In this document: positions 1 to 6,987 of the stretch, piece by piece
Position numbering within the stretch: the stretch's first letter is position 1
Layout: each line of letters begins with the position of its first letter
Source of the DNA: an uncultured Hyphomicrobiales bacterium
GTDB taxonomy: Bacteria > Pseudomonadota > Alphaproteobacteria > Rhizobiales > Beijerinckiaceae
Assembly: GCA_903851305.1 (NCBI GenBank)
Contig: CAINNX010000012.1
Span: 1 to 41,645, forward strand
Direction of reading: 5' to 3'
DNA length: 41,645 bases
Notes under the pieces: generated by a model
The model's input: only the letters and a program-made list of their open reading frames with translations
The model's database searches: none
Told to the model about the DNA's origin: nothing
Position numbers and translations under genes: made by a program

Positions 1-625
1 GCACGATCTTTTTCACTTCGGCAATATCATCGGCCCGCTGCACGAAGGATACCGCGATCCAGTCAACGCCGACATGAAGGGCCGCATCAAGATCCGAGCG
101 ATCTTTTTCGGTCATCGCGGAGACGGGGATTTCCGTGTCAGGCAGGCTGACACCTTTGCGATTGGAAATACGGCCCGCCACATCAACCATGCAGACAGCG
201 CGGCCTTTGGCGACTTCGGTGACGTGCAAACGCACTTTACCGTCATCGATCAGAACCGTGTGACCGGGGCGCAAGGCTGCAAGAATTTCAGGATGGGGCA
301 GGTGCACGCGCAGATCGTCACCAGGCGCCTTATCGGCATCGAGAATAAATTTCGCGCCTGGGACGAGATCAACTCCGCCATCGGTGAATTGACCCACACG
401 CAATTTGGGGCCTTGCAAATCAGCCAGAATGCCAATCGGGCGACCCACTTCTTTTTCCAAAGCGCGAATGGTCTGCACACGTTCTTGCAGCATGTCATGG
501 CTGGTGTGACTCATGTTGATGCGAAACACATCAACACCCGCTTGTACGAGTTTTTTCACCACAGCGGGATCTTGCGAGGCAGGACCCAGAGTCGCCAGAA
601 TTTTCACACGGCGCAGACGTCTCAT
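1..625 (-). CDS. pyk: Pyruvate kinase, N-terminal part (cut by window edge)
   Basis: Cytosolic glycolytic enzyme that makes pyruvate and ATP from phosphoenolpyruvate and ADP. About 208 codons are inside the window; the C-terminus lies beyond position 1. Visible motifs in family order are KILATLGPAS (residues 8-17), FRINMSH (34-40), ILADLQGPKLRVG, the B-domain start with DDGKVRL and RKGVSLPD, and GVDWIAVSFVQ near the window edge. The ATG at 625 is preceded by AGGA at a good distance and places the first conserved strand at residue 8, so the start is well supported. The DUF1036 gene ends 9 bases upstream on the same strand, so the two are probably one transcript. This pairing is common in Rhizobiales. 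The allosteric C-terminal domain cannot be judged here. Confidence 0.96.
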   Translation of the reverse strand, partial: MRRLRRVKILATLGPASQDPAVVKKLVQAGVDVFRINMSHTSHDMLQERVQTIRALEKEVGRPIGILADLQGPKLRVGQFTDGGVDLVPGAKFILDADKAPGDDLRVHLPHPEILAALRPGHTVLIDDGKVRLHVTEVAKGRAVCMVDVAGRISNRKGVSLPDTEIPVSAMTEKDRSDLDAALHVGVDWIAVSFVQRADDIAEVKKIV

Positions 626-634
626 GCCAAAATC

Positions 635-1072
635 CTATCTTTGTCCAGGCTGGTTGGTGTCGGTCAGCTGAACTGTCCAGCTGCGCGCATCCTTGCCTGT
701 ATCAATTTCAAAAAAGCCCGTGCGGTCATATCCACGCACGAGGCAGTTCTCGCGACCTTCAATACGGAACTCGCGGACGCGCGTGCACATATAGGCCTTG
801 CCCTTCCACTCGCCGCCGCGTTCATCCATCGCATAGACGTAATAATATTGAGCCGCGAGCGAACCGCGCAGCAGAGTTTCACAGGCCCCCTGCTTCAAGT
901 TCCACCAGCCTTCCGTGACCCACGTCTGGCCATCGGTATAGGCAATGGCGACACTGGCGCGGCTGGAGGCATTGTTGCACAGACGGAAATCCGCCAGCGC
1001 CACACCCGAACCGAGCGTCAGAAGGACAAGGCCAGCCAGAGAGATGAAAGAGCAAATTCGCGAAAGCAACAT
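635..1072 (-). CDS. Exported DUF1036 family protein
   Basis: A 145-residue protein of the DUF1036 family, whose biochemical role is not known to me. The N-terminus is a typical Sec signal peptide: a short positive start, a hydrophobic stretch over about residues 7-25 and an ALA-like cleavage site before DFRLCNN. The mature part has four cysteines (in LCNN, GACE, YMCT and ENCL), which could form two disulfides in the periplasm, and an aromatic-rich centre with YYYVYAMD. A longer open frame exists upstream to 1447, but only the ATG at 1072 puts the signal peptide at the N-terminus. It lies directly upstream of pyk with a 9-base gap; the family is often found next to pyk in this order, although a functional link to pyruvate kinase is not established. 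Confidence 0.85.
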   Translation of the reverse strand: MLLSRICSFISLAGLVLLTLGSGVALADFRLCNNASSRASVAIAYTDGQTWVTEGWWNLKQGACETLLRGSLAAQYYYVYAMDERGGEWKGKAYMCTRVREFRIEGRENCLVRGYDRTGFFEIDTGKDARSWTVQLTDTNQPGQR

Positions 1073-1252
1073 GACAACCGATGTTTGACCGACACGCCCA
1101 GAGGGCTGATTCGGCACATTTGAACAAATTTGCGCCCATCCTGTCAGGTCTGCCGCGCGCAAACAATGACCTGCAAGTCTGCTCGCATGTTTGTGCGGCC
1201 TAGAAGCCTTCAGGCTCTGGCCTTGGGGCGACGGCCCGCCTAAATTACGACC
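1073..1252. promoter_or_regulatory. Divergent intergenic region between DUF1036-pyk and the amidohydrolase operon
   Basis: This 180-base gap separates two divergent transcription units and must hold promoters for both. I see no convincing -35/-10 pair or operator by eye, and no ORF with coding character. Confidence 0.4.
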
Positions 1253-2089
1253 ATGCACGCGTCTGCCCCCACACTTGCGTCTTTTGTGCCTTTGCGCCGC
1301 CTTGCGGGCCGCTTGGAGGCTGGCGCGCTGTTTCTCTGCGATCATGCCAGCCCGGCCTTGCCGCAGGCCTATGGCGACTTGGGGCTCAGCGCTGAGCATT
1401 TCACCCGCCACATTGCCTATGACATTGGCGCCGCCAAGCTGACGCAACGCCTCGCCGCGCAGTTTGACGCCCCGGCGCTGATGACGACTTTTTCGCGCCT
1501 GCTGATCGACCCCAACCGAGGGGCCGACGACCCGACCTTGGTCATGCGCATTTCAGACCGCGCGCTGATCTCCGGCAATGCGCAGATTGATGCGCGTGAA
1601 GTTGAGCGGCGCAAACAGCTCTACTGGCAGCCCTACCGCGACGCGATCCGCGACACCACGACGCAGATGCGCACAACAGGCGTGATTCCGGCGCTGATCT
1701 CGATCCATTCGTTCACGCCCATCTGGCGTGGCACGCAACGCCCGTGGCAAGCAGCTGTGCTGTGGGATTGCGATGACCGGTTGGCTGCACCCGTTTTACA
1801 GGGACTTCGAGCACAAGGCCTCGTGATCGGTGACAATGAGCCCTATGATGGAGCCTTGCGTGGCGACACGATGTTTGACCATGCAACGCTGCCGGGCCTG
1901 CCCCATATCCTCATCGAGGTCAGGCAAGATCTCATTGCCGATGAGGCTGGCATTGCAGAATGGACGACACGTCTGACACCCGTCTTGCGTCACGCGCTCG
2001 CATCACCCAGCGCGCATGAGATCACATATTATCCGAGCCGCGCGGCCTCGCCCGCACAGCTCGCCAAACTCCGGGAGAGCCTGACATGA
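1253..2089 (+). CDS. N-formylglutamate amidohydrolase family protein
   Basis: A 278-residue member of the N-formylglutamate amidohydrolase (HutG/FGase) family, zinc enzymes that hydrolyse N-formylglutamate to formate and glutamate in histidine breakdown; many alphaproteobacterial members lie outside hut operons and their substrate is unproven. Seen: the N-terminal CDHASPALP segment with a likely metal-binding Asp-His, SRLLIDPNRG, ISIHSFTP with a second His, and LIEVRQDLIADEAG near the C-terminus. No signal peptide, so cytosolic. No other hut gene is nearby. Its last four bases overlap the start of the DUF1244 gene (ATGA), so the two are translationally coupled. A second, more distant family member lies at 39892-40854. 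The specific substrate should be treated as open. Confidence 0.88.
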   Translation: MHASAPTLASFVPLRRLAGRLEAGALFLCDHASPALPQAYGDLGLSAEHFTRHIAYDIGAAKLTQRLAAQFDAPALMTTFSRLLIDPNRGADDPTLVMRISDRALISGNAQIDAREVERRKQLYWQPYRDAIRDTTTQMRTTGVIPALISIHSFTPIWRGTQRPWQAAVLWDCDDRLAAPVLQGLRAQGLVIGDNEPYDGALRGDTMFDHATLPGLPHILIEVRQDLIADEAGIAEWTTRLTPVLRHALASPSAHEITYYPSRAASPAQLAKLRESLT

Positions 2090-2397
2090 GCATCGACACC
2101 AAAACACAGACTGAGCTGGAGGCCGCTGCCTTTCGCCGCCTTGTCGCCCATCTGCGCAATCGCACCGATGTGCAGAACATCGACATGATGAATCTGGCAG
2201 GCTTTTGCCGCAATTGCCTGTCCAACTGGATGAAAGATGCCGCCGAGGAACGCGGCCTTGCCATGTCCAAGGATGAGGCGCGCGCGCAGGTCTATGGTAT
2301 GCCTTTTGAGGAATGGAAGGCCAAATACCAGACCGAGGCCACACCTGAGCAGAAAGCGGCTTTTGCCAACACTCCAGCGGGAAAAGGCCAGCACTAA
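2086..2397 (+). CDS. DUF1244 family protein
   Basis: A 103-residue cytosolic protein of the DUF1244 family, a small, mostly helical family widespread in Alpha- and Gammaproteobacteria without a firmly assigned function. The family core is visible as NIDMMNLAGFCRNCLSNW at about residues 27-44, with two closely spaced cysteines, followed by YGMPFEEWKAKYQ. The start ATG overlaps the stop of the upstream amidohydrolase, which fixes the start and argues for an operon. GapR follows 123 bases later. The Cys-x-x-Cys pair could bind a metal, but no other ligands are obvious. Confidence 0.87.
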   Translation: MSIDTKTQTELEAAAFRRLVAHLRNRTDVQNIDMMNLAGFCRNCLSNWMKDAAEERGLAMSKDEARAQVYGMPFEEWKAKYQTEATPEQKAAFANTPAGKGQH

Positions 2398-2477
2398 GAG
2401 GGAAAAGCGGGGATACAAGTGCCCGAGCGCTTGACGGGGCGGGGCTGAAGACCCCATCCATCCCGCTCCTTTTCACG

Positions 2478-2498
2478 GGGAGGCGTTTGTCGCCTCCC
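2478..2498 (+). promoter_or_regulatory. Inverted repeat in the gapR leader
   Basis: GGGAGGCG and CGCCTCCC are separated by five bases and form a perfect 8-bp stem about 22 bases before the gapR ATG. There is no T-run after it, so it is not an intrinsic terminator on its own. It may be a leader structure or a protein-binding site; no function is shown by the sequence. Confidence 0.35.
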
Positions 2499-2520
2499 GC
2501 CTCCAGACACGAGACAGATC

Positions 2521-2763
2521 ATGAGCACCAATTCGGTCGATGCTGGCCATTTGCGCGCCTTCCTTGAGCGCGTCGAGCGCCTGGAAGAAGAAAAGCGCGC
2601 GATCACAGATGACATCAAGGAAGTCTATGCCGAAGCCAAAGGCACCGGCTATGACGTGAAAGTCATGCGCAAGATCATCTCGCTGCGCCGCATGGACCGC
2701 GACAAGCGTCGTGAAGAAGAAGAGATTCTGGAACTCTACCTCGCCGCTCTCGGCGAGGTTTGA
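2521..2763 (+). CDS. gapR: GapR-type nucleoid-associated protein (DUF2312)
   Basis: An 80-residue protein of the DUF2312/GapR family. In Caulobacter GapR binds overtwisted DNA ahead of replication and transcription forks and stimulates type II topoisomerases, and it is important for growth. The whole sequence is a charged helical, coiled-coil-like protein: the long first helix runs through FLERVERLEEEKRAITDDI, followed by the conserved KEVYAEAKGTGYDVKVMRK segment and a basic RMDRDKRREEEE helix. Length and order match the family exactly. It follows FGase and DUF1244 on the same strand after a 123-base leader with a hairpin, so it may have its own promoter. The next gene is convergent. Confidence 0.93.
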   Translation: MSTNSVDAGHLRAFLERVERLEEEKRAITDDIKEVYAEAKGTGYDVKVMRKIISLRRMDRDKRREEEEILELYLAALGEV

Positions 2764-2774
2764 AAATTCCGTCC

Positions 2775-2801
2775 TTTCGCGCGCGTCAATCGCACGCGAA
2801 A
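2775..2801. terminator. Possible hairpin between convergent gapR and ABC permease genes
   Basis: TTTCGCG and CGCGAAA flank an inner GCG/CGC pairing with a five-base loop. It sits right after gapR and overlaps the last codons of the convergent permease gene. No clear T-run follows on either strand, so terminator function is weakly supported. Confidence 0.3.
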
Positions 2802-3559
2802 TGGCCGATCAGCGCATTCACGCCACCTGCGATCACAAACACCAGGATCAGCAGGGCATAAAGCCCCGGCATATCGAAGCGCGTGTAAATCTGCATGATC
2901 ATATAGCCGAGCCCCTGATTGGAGAGTTTCGTCTCTCCCAGCAGAACGGTGATGATCGCTGTGCCCATGCCCAAACGAATGCCGTTCAAAATCGGCACGC
3001 GCATGGCAGGCAGATAAATCTTGAAAGCCATCTGCCAGATATTGGCGCGGAACGAGCGACCGACCCGGATGAGGATCGGATCAATCTGACGCATGCCGGC
3101 CGCCGTTGACAACGCAATGGCAAAAAACGCCGACAAAGCACCCAAAGCGATTTTGGAGCCCGGCCCCACGCCAAACCACATGATCATCACCGGAAACAGA
3201 ATGATGCGCGGTGTCGGCGAGAGATAATAAACAACCGGTTCAAAGGCGCGCATCAGAAAGCGATTGGCGCCCAGCACAATGCCAACCGTGATGCCAAAGC
3301 CCGCGCCAATTGCGAGCGACGCCACGGTTTCCACCATCGTCACCTGCAGATTGCGCCAGAAGATCGGATCAATGAGCAATTTGCCCATCGACACAAAAAT
3401 GGCGAGCAGCGATGGCACGACTTCGCCATAGAACAGGCCGGAGCGCGACAGGCCTTCCCAGACGCACAAAACAAACACCGCCACGGCCAACCGCAGCGCC
3501 AAGACATTGCGCGGCGTGGCTGGAATGGAGGAGGAGGTCAACGACCCGGCTGCAGCCAT
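2786..3559 (-). CDS. ABC transporter permease (SsuC/TauC/NitT type), second subunit
   Basis: A 257-residue inner-membrane permease of the nitrate/sulfonate/taurine importer type (BPD_transp_1 family). It has about six hydrophobic segments, and the cytoplasmic EAA-like loop is seen as GRSFRANIWQMAFKIYLPAMRVPILNGIRLG, the site that docks to the ATPase. The conserved LSPTPRIILFPVMIMWFG segment before it is typical of the family. The ATG at 3559 is chosen because it leaves a normal cytoplasmic N-terminus; it overlaps the upstream permease gene by 22 bases, indicating coupling. A longer frame to 3616 exists but would add a stretch inside the neighbour. Together with the two genes upstream it forms a heterodimeric-permease importer; the substrate is unknown. 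Confidence 0.88.
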   Translation of the reverse strand: MAAAGSLTSSSIPATPRNVLALRLAVAVFVLCVWEGLSRSGLFYGEVVPSLLAIFVSMGKLLIDPIFWRNLQVTMVETVASLAIGAGFGITVGIVLGANRFLMRAFEPVVYYLSPTPRIILFPVMIMWFGVGPGSKIALGALSAFFAIALSTAAGMRQIDPILIRVGRSFRANIWQMAFKIYLPAMRVPILNGIRLGMGTAIITVLLGETKLSNQGLGYMIMQIYTRFDMPGLYALLILVFVIAGGVNALIGHFACD

Positions 3560-4302
3560 GATTCCACACGCTCCAGAGCCAAGAAGAAAAGAACCGACAC
3601 AAGAATGACAAAGCAAATGCCGGCATAGGTGCCCGGCAGATCATACCGCTCCGCCAATTCATTGATGAGCTGACCCACGCCGCCCAGATTGATGAGATAT
3701 TCAATCCCGACAATTGTGATCAGCACGAATGTCCAGCTCAGACGAATGCCCGTGAAGATGATCGGCATGGCCGAGGGCAGCAGAATTTTCCAGAACATCT
3801 GCGATTGCGTCATTTTCAGACTGCGCCCGACATTGATCAGCACCGGGCGCGTCGAGGCCAGACCTTCAACCGTCTTCAAAATGATCGGTGCCAGACCATG
3901 CACAAAACCCATAACAATGATGGTTTTGGGTGAACGACCAAACAGGACGAGAAACAGCGGAAAGGCCAGCACAATGGGAGCCGCAGCCAGCGCGCCAATC
4001 CAATCCTCCATCGCACGCCGCCACAGTGCGGAGCGATAGAGCAGAACACCAATCGGCACACCCACCAGCACGGAAGCGCCACCTGCAACGAGCATCTCAA
4101 AGGCCGTATCCCGACAGCGCGCCAAAATATTTTCTTCGACAATGACCCGTTCAAAGGCGAGCAAAATATCGCTGGGTGGTGGAATGATGTAGCGATTGAC
4201 CACACCACCGCGGATGAGCGCCTCGAAGCCAAGCACGCAGACAAGCAGCGTTGCCAAACCAAAAAGCTCCGGTGTGTGCCGACGCAGAAAAGCCTCAGCC
4301 AT
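3538..4302 (-). CDS. ABC transporter permease (SsuC/TauC/NitT type), first subunit
   Basis: A 254-residue inner-membrane permease, paralogous to its downstream neighbour. An N-terminal transmembrane segment (LFGLATLLVCVLGFEAL) is followed by IIPPPSDIL, a hallmark of the sulfonate/taurine/nitrate permease group, further membrane helices, and the EAA-like loop GRSLKMTQSQMFWKILLPSAMPIIFTGIRLS. The ATG at 4302 overlaps the end of the ATPase gene by 8 bases; an in-frame ATG at 4347 would extend it 15 residues inside the ATPase gene and is less likely. Two different permease genes in one operon point to a heterodimeric channel. No substrate-binding protein gene is next to it. Confidence 0.88.
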   Translation of the reverse strand: MAEAFLRRHTPELFGLATLLVCVLGFEALIRGGVVNRYIIPPPSDILLAFERVIVEENILARCRDTAFEMLVAGGASVLVGVPIGVLLYRSALWRRAMEDWIGALAAAPIVLAFPLFLVLFGRSPKTIIVMGFVHGLAPIILKTVEGLASTRPVLINVGRSLKMTQSQMFWKILLPSAMPIIFTGIRLSWTFVLITIVGIEYLINLGGVGQLINELAERYDLPGTYAGICFVILVSVLFFLALERVESWLQPGR

Positions 4303-5140
4303 GGGTTGCACGCCTGCTGGCTGCACTCTCGGAATCGGCCATACCACGCGAAGCTTCTTCGCGCAGATCGTTCCAGATCTCAGCTACGTAATGCCCGAAC
4401 GCATCTGAGCCCACAACATCTGAGGTGCGCGGGCGCGGCAGATTGATATCGACAATGCGCTTCACCTGACCCGGACGATAGGTCATCACCACAATACGAT
4501 CTGACAGTTGCACGGCTTCGGTCAGATTATGTGTGATCAGAAGCGTTGTCTGATTGAGCTCCTGCTGGATCTGCGTGATCTTGTCCCCCAAGAGCAGGCG
4601 TGTCTGTTCATCCAAAGCCGCAAAAGGCTCGTCCATCAGCAAAATCTTGGGCTGCGAGACGAGTATGCGGGCAATCGACACGCGTTGCTTCATGCCACCC
4701 GACAATTGGGAGGGAAAGGCTTTTTCAAACGAAGCCAGACCCACCATGTCGATGAAATGATGGGCGCGATCCATGCGCTCGGATTTCGCCACACCCTGCA
4801 GTTCGAGCGGAAAGGCGACATTGTCGATCACCGTGCGCCAAGGAAAAGTCGATTCTTCCTGAAACACCATGCCAACGGCTGGATGGGGCGCGCTGATGCG
4901 CTCCTCGCCAATCTTCACCGCGCCCTCATAATCGGAGAGCAAGCCACCGATGATGTTGAACAAAGTGGATTTGCCACAGCCCGACGGGCCAATGACGGAA
5001 ACAAATTCGCCCTGCCTCACAGTGAAAGAGACATGATCCACTGCCGTGACAATTTCAGTGCCTCGCCCGAAGCGTTTGACCACATCATCGACAACCAGTG
5101 CCGGCTCTTGCGCGAGCGATGTCTTTTCAGAGATCGACAT
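4295..5140 (-). CDS. ABC transporter ATP-binding protein (SsuB/TauB/NitT type)
   Basis: A 281-residue cytosolic ATPase that would power the two permeases encoded just downstream. Walker A is GPSGCGKST (residues 51-59), the Q-loop is VFQEESTFPW, the signature is LSGGMKQR, Walker B is ILLMDEPF followed by the D-loop ALDEQTR, and the switch His is in LLITHNLTEA. The Q-loop followed by PW and the short length are typical of the sulfonate/taurine/nitrate group. The ATG at 5140 is preceded by a GGA-containing ribosome site; the frame extends to 5203 but without support. The three genes overlap by 8 and 22 bases, so they are one operon reading toward gapR. The usual periplasmic binding-protein gene is missing on both sides. 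Confidence 0.93.
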   Translation of the reverse strand: MSISEKTSLAQEPALVVDDVVKRFGRGTEIVTAVDHVSFTVRQGEFVSVIGPSGCGKSTLFNIIGGLLSDYEGAVKIGEERISAPHPAVGMVFQEESTFPWRTVIDNVAFPLELQGVAKSERMDRAHHFIDMVGLASFEKAFPSQLSGGMKQRVSIARILVSQPKILLMDEPFAALDEQTRLLLGDKITQIQQELNQTTLLITHNLTEAVQLSDRIVVMTYRPGQVKRIVDINLPRPRTSDVVGSDAFGHYVAEIWNDLREEASRGMADSESAASRRATHG

Positions 5141-5262
5141 GTTTTTCCATCCCGAATGAGAACGCACGGCACCCGTTTGCACGGCACGACCGCTCATCCC
5201 CATGTCGTTTTTGAATATCTTCGTTGTAAAAGGAGTAGCCGCAGGGCGACTGACCCGTCAAC

Positions 5263-6843
5263 TCAATGGGTGGATGGATCCAGAACCGCCGTTTGCAAGG
5301 GGCGCAACGCCGAGCCGGTGAAGCGGCCAACCGGCAGGTCGGAGGCCACGGCCCCAAAGCTGGTGGTTGTGACCTGCATCGTGCCCGAGAGTGCCAACGA
5401 ACGCCCCTCAGCCTTGACCGAGGCCTTCAGGCCCGGGCGAATACCGATATCTTGCGCATTGACCGTGCTTTGAAGCGCCGCCGCCTGTGTCAGCAGCGCA
5501 TAATTGGTGCGGTCCAGACGGGCAGCATAAAGCGCAGTCTTTTTGGGCGGCAGGATGCGGGCGGGCATGGCGGGAGCCGCCGCCAAAGTGCTTCGCAATG
5601 CGCCACGCGGATCATCAAGCGCAGAGGCCGGCTGCGGCGCATAGGCCATGACGGCGGCTGGCGCCGTCTCGACACCCTGACGGATGACATCAGGCAAAGG
5701 CACGGGCATTGGCACTTTGGCTGCAGCCAGCGTTGTCGGCGCGCCACCCAGCGCCGCCGGGCGCACCGGCGGCAGAGGCACATTTGCGAGGGCCACTTGG
5801 GCTGGAACCGGTGCAGCAGGTGCCACGACTGGCAAAGGCGCACCACCCAATGAAACCGGGCGGCGTGGCGGCAGCACATCAATACTGGCCACTTGCACAG
5901 GCGTGCCAATGGTGGTCTCGCCCTTCGGCAGATTGCGTTCTGCGCGCGCCACAATGCCCATGCTCCGGCGTTGCGAGGGCGTATCAATCGTGCCCGCATC
6001 ATCCTTGTCTTGCGTGGTCATACGCGCCACGCGCGTGCGGCCACGTGGCAGCGCAACGGCTCCTGTATCTTCATCATCCTCGCCAATGCCAAAGAGACGC
6101 TCAAAGAAACCGCGTGATTTGCGAACGGTATCGGCGCTGGCCAGCATGACCGAGGCATCGCCACGCGCTTCGATTTCAGCGCGGGCTTCATCGTAGCGCG
6201 CCAGCGGTTGGCCATTGGTTGGCAAATGCACCGTCTTGCCATCGGGAAAGAGGCGCGCGAGTTCGGGGTAAGACATACGCGGCCACGCGCGCACAGAACC
6301 CACATCCAGATGCACAAAAGGCGTGCCAGATGTGGGATAATAGCCAACACCACCACGCTGCAAGCGCATGGCGATCTCGCGCACTTTCGACATCGAGACG
6401 TCGGTATAGTGCATATCCATGGCGCGACCCAGAATATGCTGCGAATGCTCCGCCACCGCGCGCGAGCGGCGGCGCAACATGGCATTGGTTTCCGGCGAGC
6501 GATAAGCGGAGAGAATGTGAATGGCCTCGCGAGAACCAGATTCGCGATAGCTTTCCCAGATCACATCAAACAATTTCGGATTCATCTTGGTCGGCGCATC
6601 TGTGCGCCAGTCACGCAAGAACCAGTTCAGTTTATCGAGTGTCGCACGATCATATTGACCATCGACACGGAACGTCGCGGCAATGCTTTCGCCCGTGTGC
6701 ACATGATAGAGATAGATGGTGCGCGTATCGCCATTGGCAATGGCGTTTTGCGTGCGCACAGGAAGAGCCGTGGCAAAAGCCAGACTCAATACGCCAACCG
6801 TAAACAACTTGCGGACGCGTCGGGGAGAAGCTTTGAACGTCAC
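5263..6843 (-). CDS. Peptidase M15/DUF882 murein endopeptidase (MepK/YcbK-like) with long C-terminal tail
   Basis: A 526-residue exported protein. Residues about 35-235 form a DUF882/M15-type zinc peptidase domain: SAYRSPETN, the zinc motif EHSQHILGRAMDMH and FVHLDVG are visible. E. coli MepK, the closest studied relative, cleaves 3-3 cross-links in peptidoglycan. The N-terminus (PRRVRKLF then a hydrophobic run) looks like a signal peptide, perhaps Tat-type because of the paired arginines. The remaining about 290 residues are Pro/Ala/Val-rich and probably disordered, with a twice-used unit around LPPxRPxxLGGAP. The start is GTG at 6843. The gene follows an L,D-transpeptidase gene on the same strand, the E. 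coli ldtD-mepK order, which strengthens the call. E. coli MepK lacks this tail. Confidence 0.85.
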   Translation of the reverse strand: MTFKASPRRVRKLFTVGVLSLAFATALPVRTQNAIANGDTRTIYLYHVHTGESIAATFRVDGQYDRATLDKLNWFLRDWRTDAPTKMNPKLFDVIWESYRESGSREAIHILSAYRSPETNAMLRRRSRAVAEHSQHILGRAMDMHYTDVSMSKVREIAMRLQRGGVGYYPTSGTPFVHLDVGSVRAWPRMSYPELARLFPDGKTVHLPTNGQPLARYDEARAEIEARGDASVMLASADTVRKSRGFFERLFGIGEDDEDTGAVALPRGRTRVARMTTQDKDDAGTIDTPSQRRSMGIVARAERNLPKGETTIGTPVQVASIDVLPPRRPVSLGGAPLPVVAPAAPVPAQVALANVPLPPVRPAALGGAPTTLAAAKVPMPVPLPDVIRQGVETAPAAVMAYAPQPASALDDPRGALRSTLAAAPAMPARILPPKKTALYAARLDRTNYALLTQAAALQSTVNAQDIGIRPGLKASVKAEGRSLALSGTMQVTTTSFGAVASDLPVGRFTGSALRPLQTAVLDPSTH

Positions 6844-6970
6844 CAGGCAAACTCTTCGTCACACGAGGCCACGCAAGGCGGCGATCTTGGTGAGCGGATT
6901 ATTGCCCGAAAGGGTTAACCACAGGTCAACACGCGGCCGCTCCGGACAGATAAAAGGAGCGAAAATGATT

Positions 6971-6987
6971 GCCTGACTGTGTCAGGC
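6971..6987 (-). terminator. Hairpin at the end of the L,D-transpeptidase gene
   Basis: GCCTGAC and GTCAGGC with a three-base loop overlap the stop codon of the transpeptidase gene. On the minus strand the tract after it is AATCATTTTC, a weak T-rich tail, so this may be a partial terminator that reduces read-through into the downstream endopeptidase gene. Confidence 0.4.

Noticed and set aside
74-1123. Long plus-strand ORF of 349 codons over pyk and DUF1036
   Set aside because: It is the antisense of two recognisable genes; its product is His/Arg/Ala-rich with no family features.
4508-5473. 321-codon plus-strand ORF over the ABC ATPase gene
   Set aside because: Antisense shadow of a gene with complete Walker and signature motifs; no ribosome site and no family resemblance.
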